Source: JAOPZW01 sp963806015
GTDB taxonomy: Bacteria; Actinomycetota; Thermoleophilia; Solirubrobacterales; Solirubrobacteraceae
Assembly: GCA_963806015.1 (NCBI GenBank)
Contig: CAWDWM010000006.1
Coordinates: 558,001 to 622,000 of the forward strand
Length of the DNA: 64,000 nucleotides
Direction: 5' to 3'
The notes beneath the pieces are model-generated. The model did not search any database. It had not been told where the DNA came from and saw only the letters and a list, made by a program, of their open reading frames with translations. The translations under genes were made by a program, and so were the position numbers. Positions 16,999-26,298 of the stretch are shown piece by piece. Position 1 is the first letter of the stretch, and each line of letters begins with the position of its first letter.

Positions 16999-17804
16999 GG
17001 GACCTCCCGGTCCAGTGGTAGGGCGAGGTACTTCGTCGGCGGCGGCGCGGCATGGCGCACTTCCACGATCGCGGTGCCGAGCACGTGCAGCTCGATGATG
17101 AGGTCGCGGTACGTCGTGCCGCCGGCGTCGCGCTCGCGCCCGTGCTCGCTGCGGTCGATGGTGACGCCGACGACGCCGTGGGCATGCAGTTCATGCGCCT
17201 GGCGGGTGAGCCGCTCCATGGCCAGCGCCCGCGCGTCGTACATCCCCCGCGTGTAGTCGGTCAGCTCCTGGTTCTGGCGCCCCGAGAACAGCCCGGCCGC
17301 CCGCGACTGCTGCGCCCAGCCGGCGACCACGTAGGCGACCGTCGAGCCGGCGACGACGCCGACCGGCCAGAAGCCGTGGCTGACGAGCTTGGCGAAGTCC
17401 TGGCCGGACAGGTGCGAGATGACCGGCGCGTCCTCGAGCTCGTAGCGCTCGGAGCGCACCGCGGTGCCGATGGCGACGAACTCGACAAGCCCGGCGCCCC
17501 ACTCGTAGCCGCCCCGGCGCAGGCGCATGCCGACCACCGCATCGGCCCCGACGGCCAGCGCCTCGTCGCGCAGGCGGCTGAGCGCGAGCGAGCGCCCGTC
17601 GTTCCACGCGTCGGTCTGGGTCTCGAGCTCGAAGGTGTCACCCACGCTCATCGACCGCGACCAGCCGCCTTGGCCCAGCGGCATCGACTGCCAGCCCACC
17701 TGGTAGAAGCAGCTGCCCATCACCTGCGCGATCGGCGTGAAGCCGGCCTCGCGGATCACCAGCGCCTCGGCCACGCTGAGATCGGAGCTGAAGGGCCGCG
17801 CCAT
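16995..17804 (-). CDS. YbjQ-like (PF01906) protein, two tandem domains
   Basis: A paralogue of the next gene (269 residues) with the same duplicated architecture: copy 1 RPFSSDLSVAEALVIREAGF to EFVAIGTAVRSE, copy 2 SHLSGQDFAKLVSHGF to VLGTAIVEVR. The repeats within and between the two proteins share GVVGV and GTAV segments, pointing to two rounds of duplication. The start overlaps the preceding stop by a single base. The operon also holds an acyl-CoA dehydrogenase. Function unknown. Confidence 0.8.
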   Translation of the reverse strand: MARPFSSDLSVAEALVIREAGFTPIAQVMGSCFYQVGWQSMPLGQGGWSRSMSVGDTFELETQTDAWNDGRSLALSRLRDEALAVGADAVVGMRLRRGGYEWGAGLVEFVAIGTAVRSERYELEDAPVISHLSGQDFAKLVSHGFWPVGVVAGSTVAYVVAGWAQQSRAAGLFSGRQNQELTDYTRGMYDARALAMERLTRQAHELHAHGVVGVTIDRSEHGRERDAGGTTYRDLIIELHVLGTAIVEVRHAAPPPTKYLALPLDREVP

Positions 17805-18187
17805 CAGCCCTCCAGCAGCCGCGCCAGCGCCTGTCGCCCGCGCTCGCTGCGGTCGGCCTCCTCGACGAGGTCCTGCGAGAGCGCCGCGATCCAGGCGTCG
17901 AGATCGAGCTCCTGGGTCTTCAGCGCGATGCCGCGCACGACCGAGCGCCGCCGGCAGGTCACGCGTCCGCGCCCGGGCTCGGCCTCGTAGCGCTGGTCGC
18001 CGAGCGTGACCTCGATGCGGCGCACGCGCTTGTTGCCACCCAGCAGGCCGCCGCGGCGCTCGACCTCGACCTGGTCGGGCAGCGCGGCCTCGAGCTTGGT
18101 CGCGAGCGCCTCGACGAAGGCCTCGAGGTCGCCCGCGTCGGCCCGCAGCGAGGCGGCGAGGAGGTCGAGATCGTCCGTGTCGGCCAT
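17804..18187 (-). CDS. Conserved-looking 127-residue protein of the YbjQ operon
   Basis: Soluble protein with a helical N-terminus (DLLAASLRADAGDLEAFVEAL), a central beta-hairpin region (VRRIEVTLGDQRYEAEPG) and a helical C-terminus. No cysteines suited to metal binding, no signal peptide and no membrane segment. It begins immediately after the acyl-CoA dehydrogenase stop and its own stop overlaps the start of the first YbjQ-like gene by one base, so it belongs to the same operon. I do not recognise the family; its co-occurrence suggests a partner of the YbjQ-like proteins. Confidence 0.7.
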   Translation of the reverse strand: MADTDDLDLLAASLRADAGDLEAFVEALATKLEAALPDQVEVERRGGLLGGNKRVRRIEVTLGDQRYEAEPGRGRVTCRRRSVVRGIALKTQELDLDAWIAALSQDLVEEADRSERGRQALARLLEG

Positions 18188-19363
18188 TCAGCTCTCACCC
18201 CGCGAGGGAGCGATCGCCTGCAGCCCCGTGATCTCGCGCCCGACGATGAGCGACTGGATGCTGTCGGTGCCCTCGAAGGTGAAGACCGCCTCCATGTCGG
18301 CGTGATGGCGGGCGACGTGGTGCTCGAGCAGGATCCCGTTGCCGCCGAGGATGTCGCGCGCGTCGGCCACGATCGCGCGCGCCTTGGCCGCATGGTTCAT
18401 CTTGGCCAGCGACGCCATGCCGGCGGTCAGGCGCTCGTCGCCCGCGAGCTCCGAGAGGCGCAGGCACAGCAGCTGCATGGCGGTGATCTCGCCCACCATG
18501 CGGCTGAGCTTGTCCTGGACGAGCTGGAAGGAGGCCAGCGGGCGGCCGAACTGCTCGCGCTGCTTGGCGTAGGCCAGGGCCGCCTCGTAGGCGGCGAGCG
18601 CGACGCCGAGCGCGCGCCAGGCCACGGTGTAGCGCGTGAGGGTCAGCACGCGCGCGACGTCGCGGAACGAGTGGCAGCCCGGCAGCCGGTTGGCGGACGG
18701 CACGCGGACGTCGTCGAGCTCGATCTCGGCCTGCCACACGGCGCGCAGCGACGTCTTGCCGGTGATGACCTCGGTGTGGAAGCCCCGCGTGCCCTTCTCG
18801 ACGAGGTAGCCGCCGACATGGCCGTCCTCCCCGCGCGCCCAGATGATCGTCACGTCGGCGAAGGACGCGTTGCCGATCCACTTCTTGGCGCCGTCGAGGA
18901 TGTAATCGTCGCCGTCGCGGCGCGCGCTGGTCTCCAGCGCGACGGCGTCGGAGCCATGGTCGGGCTCGGTGAGGCCGAAGGCGCCGATCGCCTCAAGCGC
19001 GGCCATCGCCGGGAGCCAGCGCTCGCGCTGCTCCTCGGAGCCCAGCAGGTGGATCGACTGCATCGCGAGGTTCGAGTGCACGCCGAAGAAGGTGCCGATG
19101 CTGCCGTCCGCCCGCGCCCACTCCATGCTCACGAGGCCCGCGGCGGTCGCGCTCATCCCCGGACAGCCGTAGCCGTCGATCACGCCGCCGGCGAGGCCGA
19201 GCCCGGCGATCTTGGGCACGAGGCGGAAAGGGAACTCCGCGCGCTCCCAGTAATCGTTGATGATGGGCGTGACCTCGCGGTCGCAGAAGGCGCGCAGGCG
19301 ATCGCGGATCGCGCGCTCCTCGTCGGTCAGGCGTTCGTCGAGCAGATAGAAATCGGTGGCCAT
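18188..19363 (-). CDS. Acyl-CoA dehydrogenase
   Basis: Cytoplasmic flavoenzyme of 391 residues that introduces an alpha-beta double bond in an acyl-CoA. The FAD-region signature FGLTEPDHGSDAVALETSARR and WIGNASFADVTIIWA are present. Near the C-terminus TFEGTDSIQSLIVGREITG supplies the catalytic Glu at the position typical of glutaryl-CoA dehydrogenase-like members. The start ATG lies only 21 nt from the start of the divergent acyl-CoA ligase, which supports a shared fatty- or aromatic-acid catabolic role. It leads the operon with the unknown protein and two YbjQ-like genes. Confidence 0.92.
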   Translation of the reverse strand: MATDFYLLDERLTDEERAIRDRLRAFCDREVTPIINDYWERAEFPFRLVPKIAGLGLAGGVIDGYGCPGMSATAAGLVSMEWARADGSIGTFFGVHSNLAMQSIHLLGSEEQRERWLPAMAALEAIGAFGLTEPDHGSDAVALETSARRDGDDYILDGAKKWIGNASFADVTIIWARGEDGHVGGYLVEKGTRGFHTEVITGKTSLRAVWQAEIELDDVRVPSANRLPGCHSFRDVARVLTLTRYTVAWRALGVALAAYEAALAYAKQREQFGRPLASFQLVQDKLSRMVGEITAMQLLCLRLSELAGDERLTAGMASLAKMNHAAKARAIVADARDILGGNGILLEHHVARHHADMEAVFTFEGTDSIQSLIVGREITGLQAIAPSRGES

Positions 19364-19384
19364 AGCGGGTAGGCAGCCTCCCAC

Positions 19385-20915
19385 ATGATCTTCACGAGCC
19401 CGTACCCCGACGTCGACATACCCTCGATCGCGCTCACCGAGTTCGTCCTCGAGCACTCGGCCGAGTATGGCGACAAGCCCGCGCTCATCGACGCGCCCAC
19501 GGGCCGGACCTACACCCACGCGCAGACCGCTGCCGCCATCGCGACGGCGGCCGGCGTCCTCGCGCGCCGCGGCATCGGCCAGGGCGACGTCGTCGCCCTC
19601 TACGCGCCCAACTCGCCCGAGTACGTGATCGCCTTCCACGCCGTCGCCGTCCTCGGCGCCGTGTGCACCACGATCAACCCGATCTACACGGTCGACGAGC
19701 TGGTCCTCCAGCTGCAGCACTCCGGGGCGCGGGCGCTGCTCGCCGGGCCGGATGCGCTCGACCGCGGACGCGAGGCGGCGCGCCGCGCGGGCGTCGAAGA
19801 GGTCGGCGTCATCGACGATCTGCTCGACGGCGAGCCCGGCGACGGCGCGCGCGACACGCCTGCGGGCCCCGACGACCTCGTGGCGCTGCCCTACTCGAGC
19901 GGGACCACGGGCCTGCCGAAGGGCGTGATGCTCACCCACCGCAACCTGGTGGCCAACATCCTGCAGTCCACGGCCCAGCTGCCGGTCACCGCCGACGACA
20001 CGCTCGTCAGCGTCCTGCCGCTGTTTCACATCTACGGCCTGACCGTGGTCATGAACGCCGTCCTGCGCAACGGCGCGACCCTGGTGACGGTGCCGCGCTT
20101 CGACCTCGAGGGCTACCTCGGCCTCGTGCAGGAGCACCGCGCGACGAAGGCCTTCCTCGTCCCGCCCATCGTCCTCGCACTGGCCAAGAGCCCGGTCGTC
20201 GAGCGCTTATGACCTCTCGAGCCTGACGCTCGTCAACTCCGGCGCCGCGCCCCTGAGCGCCGAGCTGCAGCAGGCCGCCGCCGAGCGCATCGGCTGCCCG
20301 GTGGTGCAGGGCTACGGCATGACCGAGTCCAGTCCGGTCACCCACGTGACGCCGCTCGACCCCGCCCGCCACAAGCTCGGCTCGATCGGGCCCCCGGTCC
20401 CCAACACCGAGTGCCGGATCGTCGACGTCGCCACCGGCGGCGAGCTGGGCCCTGGCGAGGACGGCGAGGTGTGCGTGCGCGGCCCGCAGGTCATGCGCGG
20501 CTACCTCGACGACCCCGCGGCCACCGCCGCCACCATCGACGCCGACGGCTGGCTGCACACGGGCGACATCGGCCGCGCCGACGAGGACGGTTACGTCGTC
20601 CTCGTCGACCGCGTCAAGGAGCTCATCAAGTGCAACGGCTACCAGGTCGCGCCGGCCGAGCTCGAGGCGGTGCTCGTCGCGCATCCGGCCGTCGCCGAGG
20701 CGGCGGTCGTGGGACGGCCCGACGAGGCGGCCGGCGAGGTGCCCAAGGCCTTCGTGGCGCTCTCCGGCGAGGCGACGGCGGAGGAGATCATGGCCTTCGT
20801 CGGCGAGCGCGTGGCCCCCTACAAGCGCCTGCGCTCCTGCGAGATCATCGACGAGATCCCGAAGTCGCCGTCGGGCAAGATCCTGCGCCGCGTGCTCAAC
20901 GAGCCCGGGTCGTAG
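19385..20915 (+). pseudogene. Acyl-CoA/4-coumarate-CoA ligase-like, one-base frameshift
   Basis: ANL-superfamily adenylating enzyme of about 510 residues split by one extra base. The N-terminal frame (19385-20212) contains PYSSGTTGLPKGVML (the P-loop A3) and ends ...KSPVVERL. After the shift the sequence continues without loss as YDLSSLTLVNSGAAPLS, GYGMTESSP (A5), DGWLHTGDIG (A7) and KSPSGKILRR with the catalytic Lys. Removing one T at 20207-20208 restores a full-length 4CL-like ligase. Activated substrates could feed the divergent acyl-CoA dehydrogenase. Sequencing error and true mutation cannot be told apart here. Confidence 0.85.
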
Positions 20916-20926
20916 GATCCGCCGCC

Positions 20927-21385
20927 ATGGCCTGGCAGGTCTACCTCTCTGGCGAGATCCACACCGACTGGCGCGAACGGATCGTCGAGGGCGCCCGCGC
21001 TGCAGGGCTCGACGCCGCCTTCAAAGGGCCCGTCACCGACCACGCGGCCAGCGACGACGGCGGCGCGGCGATCCTCGGCGTGCAGGGCGAGCGCTTCTGG
21101 CACGACCACCTCGGCGCTGGGGTCAACGCGATCCGCACCCGCACGCTGCTGGAGCGCGCCGACGTCGTCGTCGTGCGCTTCGGCGAGCAGTACCGCCAGT
21201 GGAACGCGGCCTTCGACGCCGGCTACGCCGCGGCGCTGGGCAAGCCCCTGGTGACGCTGCACCCACCCGAGCACGACCACGCGCTCAAGGAGGTCGACCG
21301 CGCCGCGCTCGCGGTGGCGCGCGAGCCCGAGCAGGTCGTCGACCTCCTGCGCTACGTCATCGAGGGGACGCTGCCGGCGGGCTGA
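20927..21385 (+). CDS. ytoQ: YtoQ family protein
   Basis: Protein of 152 residues matching the YtoQ family (PF11071), related to nucleoside 2-deoxyribosyltransferases. Recognisable parts are VYLSGEIHTDWRERI at the N-terminus, GPVTDHAASDD, ADVVVVRFGEQYRQWNAAFDAGYAAALGKPLV in the middle and LHPPEHDHALKEVDRAA. The reaction is not established. A TAGGAT box 8 nt before the ATG suggests its own leaderless transcript, although it lies 11 nt after the ligase. Confidence 0.85.
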   Translation: MAWQVYLSGEIHTDWRERIVEGARAAGLDAAFKGPVTDHAASDDGGAAILGVQGERFWHDHLGAGVNAIRTRTLLERADVVVVRFGEQYRQWNAAFDAGYAAALGKPLVTLHPPEHDHALKEVDRAALAVAREPEQVVDLLRYVIEGTLPAG

Positions 21386-21391
21386 GGGCGC

Positions 21392-21694
21392 TCAGGCGCT
21401 GCGGCGCCCGACGCGCCGTCCGACCAGGAAGCCCACGGCCAGCGCGCCCGCGGCGGCCAGCGGCAGCGGGTGGCGGCGCACGCCGGTGGCCGCCTGCTGC
21501 GCCCCGCCGCGCGCCGACTCGGGCGTGCGGCGCGACGCAGTCGCCTTGACCTCTTCGACCTTCTCGCGCGCCTGCGCCTTGACGTCAGCCTTCTGCGCGA
21601 GCTGCGCGACGGTCTCGCCGAGCTCGCGGCGGATCGCCTCGATCTCGCGGCGCAGCTGCTCGGGGTCGGTCTGCTGGTTGGACGGCGTGCTCAT
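21392..21694 (-). CDS. DUF3618 membrane-associated protein
   Basis: Protein of 100 residues. The N-terminal half is a charged helix with the DUF3618 pattern DPEQLRREIEAIRRELGETV, followed by AQLAQKADVKAQAREKV, and the C-terminal end is one hydrophobic helix (PLPLAAAGALAVGFLVGRRV) with a basic tail. It is translationally coupled (4-nt overlap) to the Holin-X-like gene, a pairing common in actinobacteria. Probably part of the cell envelope; no enzymatic role known. Confidence 0.8.
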   Translation of the reverse strand: MSTPSNQQTDPEQLRREIEAIRRELGETVAQLAQKADVKAQAREKVEEVKATASRRTPESARGGAQQAATGVRRHPLPLAAAGALAVGFLVGRRVGRRSA

Positions 21695-22107
21695 TGCCTG
21701 GCCTCCTGGGCGCGCTGCTTGGTGTAGCGGACGTCCTCCTTGACGCTCTGCACGGTCTGCTCGGGCACGGGCGGCGTGGCCTGCTGCACCCTGCTCTTGC
21801 CCCGCAGCGCGAGGATGCCCGCGCCCGCACCATAGACAGCGGCGACGATGAGCGCAGCTGCCCAAACGGGCAGCGCCTCCGCGATGGCCGCGATGATGGC
21901 GGCCGTCAGGGCGCCGAGGGCGTAGAGCCCGAGCGCGCCCGCGCCGCCGAACATCCCGGCGCCGACGCCGGCGCGCTTGCCCTTGACGCGCAGCTCGGCC
22001 TTCGCGAGCTCGGCCTCGTGGCGAACGAGCTCGGTGGTCTGCAGCGACAGCTGGCGCGCGAGATCGGCGAGCGAGCGGTCCGTTGTGGTGGTGGCCTGCT
22101 GATCCAT
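21691..22107 (-). CDS. Actinobacterial Holin-X/phage-holin-like membrane protein
   Basis: Protein of 138 residues with an amphipathic N-terminus (LADLARQLSLQTTELVRHEAELAKAEL), two transmembrane helices (about 48-70 and 77-98) and a charged tail. This matches PF07332 (Holin-X family). Despite the name, members occur in chromosomes far from prophages, and nothing phage-like surrounds it. The stop overlaps the DUF3618 start by 4 nt. Confidence 0.85.
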   Translation of the reverse strand: MDQQATTTTDRSLADLARQLSLQTTELVRHEAELAKAELRVKGKRAGVGAGMFGGAGALGLYALGALTAAIIAAIAEALPVWAAALIVAAVYGAGAGILALRGKSRVQQATPPVPEQTVQSVKEDVRYTKQRAQEARQ

Positions 22108-22116
22108 GCGATGCGG

Positions 22117-24600
22117 CTACCCGCCATCGGACAGCCCCATGCGACCGGCCTCGTCGACGGTCAGCTCGGTGATGAGCCTCTGCTCGGCGCTCGAGGGCCC
22201 TGTGGTGATCCGGTAGGTGCCGGGCTCGATCTGCCAGGCGCCCGCGTCGACGTCCCAATGCGCGAAGTGCCGCCCGGTCAGCGCGATGTGCATGGTCGCC
22301 TCCGCGCCCGGCTCGACCTCGGCCGACCCGAAGCCCACGAGCCACTGCGGCGCGCGCTCGATCGCGCTGTCGGACCGCGACGCGTAGACCTGCGCGACCT
22401 CGCGCCCGCGCCGGGCGCCCATGTTGCGCACGGTCACCTGCACGCCCTCGGCGTCGCACGCGAGCTCCAGGTACTCCCAGCTGGTGTAGCCCAGGCCGTG
22501 GCCGAAGGGATACAGCGGCGTGCGCCCGTCGCGCTCGTAGGCGCGGTAGCCGACGAAGATGCCCTCGTCATAGGCGAGCGTCCCGTCGACGGGCCGAGTG
22601 GAAGGCAGCCCGTCGGTCGTGGCGGGCCAGGTGGTCGGCAGGCGCCCGCCGGGCTCGGCGTGGCCCAGCAGGACGTCGGCGAGCGCATGGCCGAACTCCT
22701 GGCCCGGAAACCAGGTCAGCAGGACCGCGGGGACCTCGTCGGCCCACGGCAGCAGCACCGGTGCGCCCGCGTTGACCACGACGACGGTGCGCGGGTTGGC
22801 CGCGACGACGCGCCGCACGAGCTCGTCCTGGCGGCCCGGCAGCGCAAGCGACTCGCGGTCGAAGCCCTCGCTCTCGACCTCCTCGGTGGTCCCGACCACG
22901 ACGACCGCGACATCGGCGTCCGCGGCGGCGGCCACGGCGCGCTCGAGCTCCTCCTCGTCGGAGCCGTACGGGGGCTCGACGTTGAGCTGGAACGCCGAGC
23001 CGACGATCTCGAACGAGGTGTCCGCGCCGCCGCCCGGGGGCTCGTGGCGCAGGACGAGCGCCACCTCCTGGCCCTCGTCGAGCACGACCGGGACGCCGTG
23101 CTGCGGCGGGCGCATGTGGGCCTCGGTCGGGTCGGCGCCCGGCGGCAGCTCGAGCTGCAGGTCGAAGGCCACCTCGCCATCGAGCGTGAGCTTCTGGCGC
23201 CCGAGCCCGGAGGCGCCGATGACGTGCTCGCCCGCCCGCGCGGCGCGCAGGCTCCCGCGGACCTCCACGGCCGCGACCTCGCTCGCCGCCACGCCCTCGC
23301 CGTAGGAGCCCAGCCAGGTGAAGAGGCCGGTCCGGCGCTGCTCGGAGCCCAGCACCGAGCCGTCGGCGGCGAGGAAGCGGACCTCGACCTCGCCGAGGAG
23401 CTCTCCGGTGGCGGCGGCGATCCGGGTGTGGGCGCGCACGCCGGGCCCGTGGCGCAGCTCGACGCCGGACCCGAGCGCGGCCCGCAGGCCCTCCAGCGGC
23501 GACACGGCGTAGGGCGGGAAGACCGTCGCGCTGCCGCCCCCGAGCGTCCGTGCCGTGGCGGCGTTGGGGCCGACGATCGCGACCCGTTGCAGGTCCGCGC
23601 GCGCGAGCGGGAGCAGCGCGCCCTCGTTGCGCGCCAGCACAAAGCCGGCCGCGGCGGTGGCGCGCAGCTCGGCGGCCACCTCGCCCTCCGACCACGGGTG
23701 CGCCGGCGGCGTGGCCGCCTCGACCTCGTCGAGCGCGCCGACCCGCGCGGCCAGCAGCAGCAGGCGCAGGACCTTGTCATCGACCGCCGCCTCGTTCACG
23801 CGCCCGTCGCGCACGGCCTGGACGAGATCGTCGCCCCACGGCCCCGTCGGCCCCGGCATGGCCAGGTCCAGCGCGGCGTTGCCGGCCCCCTCGGTCGACC
23901 GCGCCGCGTACCAGTCGGACATGACGACGCCGTCGAAGCCCCACTCGTCCTTGAGCACGTCGCGCAGCATCGGGCTCTCGGTCATCGTGGAGCCGTTGAC
24001 GCCGTTGTAGGCGGCCATGACGGCCCATGGGCGCGCGTCGGCGACGATCGCCTCGAACGGCGCCAGGTACAGCTCGCGCAGCGCGCGCGGATCGACGCGG
24101 GCATCGAGCGTGAAGCGCTCGGTCTCGGAGTCGTTGGCGACGAAGTGCTTGACCGTCGCGCCGACGCCCTCGGCCTGCAGGCCGCGCACGTAGGCGGCGC
24201 CGATCCGCGCGGTGAGCAGCGGGTCCTCGCTGAGGCACTCGAAGTGCCGCCCGCCGTACGGCGTGCGGTGCAGGTTGACCGTCGGCGCGAGCAGGACGTC
24301 GACGCCCTTGCGCCGGCACTCGGCGGCCAGCAGGCGCCCGAGGCGCTCGATCCGCCCTTCGTCCCACGTCGCCGCCAGGGCGGTCGGCGACGGGACGTTG
24401 GCCGAGGGCTCGCGCTCGTCCCAGCGCACGCCGCGCACCCCGGCCGGGCCGTCGGACGTGACGAGCGCGCGCAGCCCAGCGTCGGGCTCGGCGTACAGCG
24501 TCCAGAAATCGGCGCCCGTCAGCAGGCGCACCTTCTGCTCGAGGCTCAGCGCCGCCAGCCGCTCGCGGGGGACGGCGCCGGCCCCTTCGATCGTGCTCAT
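22117..24600 (-). CDS. GH3 beta-glucosidase with PA14 insert
   Basis: Glycoside hydrolase family 3 enzyme of 827 residues that hydrolyses terminal beta-linked glucose or related sugars. Domain order: TIM-barrel domain with GFDGVVMSDWYAARS (nucleophile about D229), alpha-beta sandwich, PA14-like insert (about 385-520; TGLFTWLGSYGEG, LTLDGEVAFDL), and C-terminal Fn3-like domain (VTVRNMGARRGREVAQVYAS). There is no signal peptide, so intracellular oligosaccharides are the likely substrates. The layout resembles KglC/BglX-type enzymes with PA14. Confidence 0.93.
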   Translation of the reverse strand: MSTIEGAGAVPRERLAALSLEQKVRLLTGADFWTLYAEPDAGLRALVTSDGPAGVRGVRWDEREPSANVPSPTALAATWDEGRIERLGRLLAAECRRKGVDVLLAPTVNLHRTPYGGRHFECLSEDPLLTARIGAAYVRGLQAEGVGATVKHFVANDSETERFTLDARVDPRALRELYLAPFEAIVADARPWAVMAAYNGVNGSTMTESPMLRDVLKDEWGFDGVVMSDWYAARSTEGAGNAALDLAMPGPTGPWGDDLVQAVRDGRVNEAAVDDKVLRLLLLAARVGALDEVEAATPPAHPWSEGEVAAELRATAAAGFVLARNEGALLPLARADLQRVAIVGPNAATARTLGGGSATVFPPYAVSPLEGLRAALGSGVELRHGPGVRAHTRIAAATGELLGEVEVRFLAADGSVLGSEQRRTGLFTWLGSYGEGVAASEVAAVEVRGSLRAARAGEHVIGASGLGRQKLTLDGEVAFDLQLELPPGADPTEAHMRPPQHGVPVVLDEGQEVALVLRHEPPGGGADTSFEIVGSAFQLNVEPPYGSDEEELERAVAAAADADVAVVVVGTTEEVESEGFDRESLALPGRQDELVRRVVAANPRTVVVVNAGAPVLLPWADEVPAVLLTWFPGQEFGHALADVLLGHAEPGGRLPTTWPATTDGLPSTRPVDGTLAYDEGIFVGYRAYERDGRTPLYPFGHGLGYTSWEYLELACDAEGVQVTVRNMGARRGREVAQVYASRSDSAIERAPQWLVGFGSAEVEPGAEATMHIALTGRHFAHWDVDAGAWQIEPGTYRITTGPSSAEQRLITELTVDEAGRMGLSDGG

Positions 24601-24622
24601 TGCCCCAGTATGGGGCCGGCGC

Positions 24623-25273
24623 TCAGTCCACGCCTGCCGGCGCCTGCGAGCGGATCCACTCGCGCAGCGGCGTATCCGCGACGCGGGCGTAGACGCCGGG
24701 CTTGCCGGCGCGCGCGCAGCCCTCGCCGAAGCTCGTGGCGCCGACGACCTTCAGGGCGCCCGCCGCGGTGCGGCCGAAGAGCGGGCCTCCGGAGTCGCCC
24801 TGGCAGGTGTCGGTGCCGCCCTGCGCGAAGCCCGTGCAGACCATCGTCTGGGCGTCGAAGTCGCTGTACGCCGCGGCGCAGGCGGCGTCGGTGGTGATGG
24901 GGACCTGCGCCTCCTGGAGCGTGTCGGGCGTGTCGCCGCCCTCGGAGGTCGTGCCCCAGCCGGCGATCGTCTCCAACGTGCCCGCCGCCCACAGGCTGCC
25001 CCCGGACGCGCCCGCGACCTCGGTCGGCGCCTTGGTCGAAGGGCTCGCCAGCTGCAGCAGCGTGATGTCGTGGCCGGAGGTGGCCGGGTAATCGGGCTCG
25101 ACGATGACGCGCGCGACCGGGACGTGCTCGCCCTGGCCGGGCTTGTTGGAGCCGATGCGCACATCGATGAGGGGCGCGGGCCAGCCCGCCGGCGTGCCGA
25201 CGGCGGCGCCGGTGATCGAGCCGCAGTGCCCGGCGGTGAGCACGTAGTCCGGTGCGATGAGGGTGCCGGGCAT
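24623..25273 (-). pseudogene. Trypsin-like serine protease, 5' end lost
   Basis: The S1 catalytic residues are all present: TAGHC (His), GHDITLL (Asp) and DTCQGDSGGPLF (Ser), with D in the position that gives trypsin-like specificity. However, the sequence enters the family at GTLIAPDYVLTAGHC. The signal peptide, propeptide and the IVGG activation strand are missing. Upstream of about 25273 the sequence no longer resembles a protease and instead holds other gene fragments. The first usable start (ATG at 25273) could still make a stump protein, but secretion and activation would fail. A frame extending to 25372 exists without protease character. Confidence 0.65.
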
Positions 25274-25354
25274 AGGAAGGAGGAGCCGAACGTGATCTCC
25301 GCGATCGGGACCCGATCCTTGCGGGCCGGCCAAGTGGCTCGGTTGGATTCGGCG

Positions 25355-25620
25355 CATGCGCACGCCCCTCATCGGCTCGCTCGTGACGCTCGCCCTCGCC
25401 GTCGCCGCGTGCGGCAGCAGCGACGACTGGCGGTGGCCCTGATCGGCGCCTCCGGGTCGGGCAAGTCGACGCTGCTGCGCTGCATCGACCTCCTGGAGGA
25501 CATCGACGACGGCGCGTGCTGCTCGACGGCGCCGTGATCACCGACCCGTCGGTGGACCCGCTGGCGGTGCGCCGCCGGCTGGGCATGGTGTGCGCCGCCT
25601 GCTCGACGCCGGCCGGCTGT
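25355..25620 (+). pseudogene. Fused remnants of an ABC importer (binding protein plus ATPase)
   Basis: An ATG at 25355 opens a lipoprotein signal peptide (MRTPLIGSLVTLALAVAAC, then GSSDD) that stops at 25441. Within its last codons another frame begins with VALIGASGSGKSTLLRCIDL, the Walker A region of an amino-acid-type ABC ATPase, which stops at 25537. A third frame continues with LLDGAVITDPSVDPLAVRRR and LGMV before the similarity ends near 25590. The order suggests deletions that joined the start of a solute-binding protein to the middle of an ATPase. With the truncated protease next to it, 25270-25620 is a deletion scar. Confidence 0.7.
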
Positions 25621-25684
25621 AGGCCCAACAGAGATCGAACGCCGCTCGAAGGCACGCTTATGGGGCGGGCCCGAAGCTCATGGC

Positions 25685-26210
25685 GTGCCACGCTCACCGC
25701 TCGCCATTCTGGTGCTGGCGGCAGCGGCACTTCCGGGCTGCGCCGTCGAGCAGGCGGAGGGCCAAGACCCGACACCTAGCGCCCCCGCTGCCGTGCGTGC
25801 CGACACGCTCGCCGGCGTAGCCCGGAGGATCTACCACCAGGAGGCCGGCGGGACCGTCGGCCACTCGGCGGTCAGGCGCATCGCCCGCGACCATGCCCTG
25901 CTCGCGGCCCTGGACCGCGGCAGCCCGACCGCTCTGCGCGCCGCCGCGCTGCGCCAGCTCTTCAACCCCGGCAAGCACGTCGTACGCCTCAGCCTCGTAC
26001 GCGGCGGCCAGACGCTGACCAACGTCGGGGGCGCGTTCGTCGTCGCACCGGCGACGCTCGCGCTGCACGGCGCAGTCCTCGAGGCGTCGATGCAGGACGT
26101 CATCGGCTGCGGGCAGCATGACGGTGGGCGGCGGCACCTACGAGGTGCGCTCGTTCCGCGAGCCCGGCTACGGCGGTGAGTCGCTCACCGTCTGGATCCT
26201 GAGTCGCTGA
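25685..26210 (+). pseudogene. Cache-like secreted lipoprotein, frameshifted
   Basis: The GTG at 25685 starts a lipoprotein signal (LAILVLAAAALPGC) followed by a helical segment (LAGVARRIYHQEAGG) and a beta-rich domain (VVRLSLVRGGQTLTNVGGAFVVAP). At about 26105 the frame turns into arginine-rich nonsense, while the +1 frame continues sensibly as MTVGGGTYEVRSFREPGY and VWILSR to a TGA at 26210. One base too many explains this. The fold resembles extracytoplasmic sensory domains; I cannot assign a ligand. Confidence 0.6.
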
Positions 26211-26298
26211 GCTCGGCCCAGCGGTCGAAGCGCGCGCGCGACGATCGGACGCGCGGGCCATGGCCGCGTCCATGGCCGTAAGGCGATGCTGGGCGGCC

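Noticed and set aside
21691..22107. Holin-like gene as a sign of a prophage
   Set aside because: No integrase, capsid, terminase or tail genes occur nearby, and this Holin-X/DUF3618 pair is a common chromosomal pair in actinobacteria.
21694..24897. A plus-strand frame of about 1,067 codons
   Set aside because: It lies antisense to the Holin-X and GH3 genes, which have clear family motifs; the frame itself has none.
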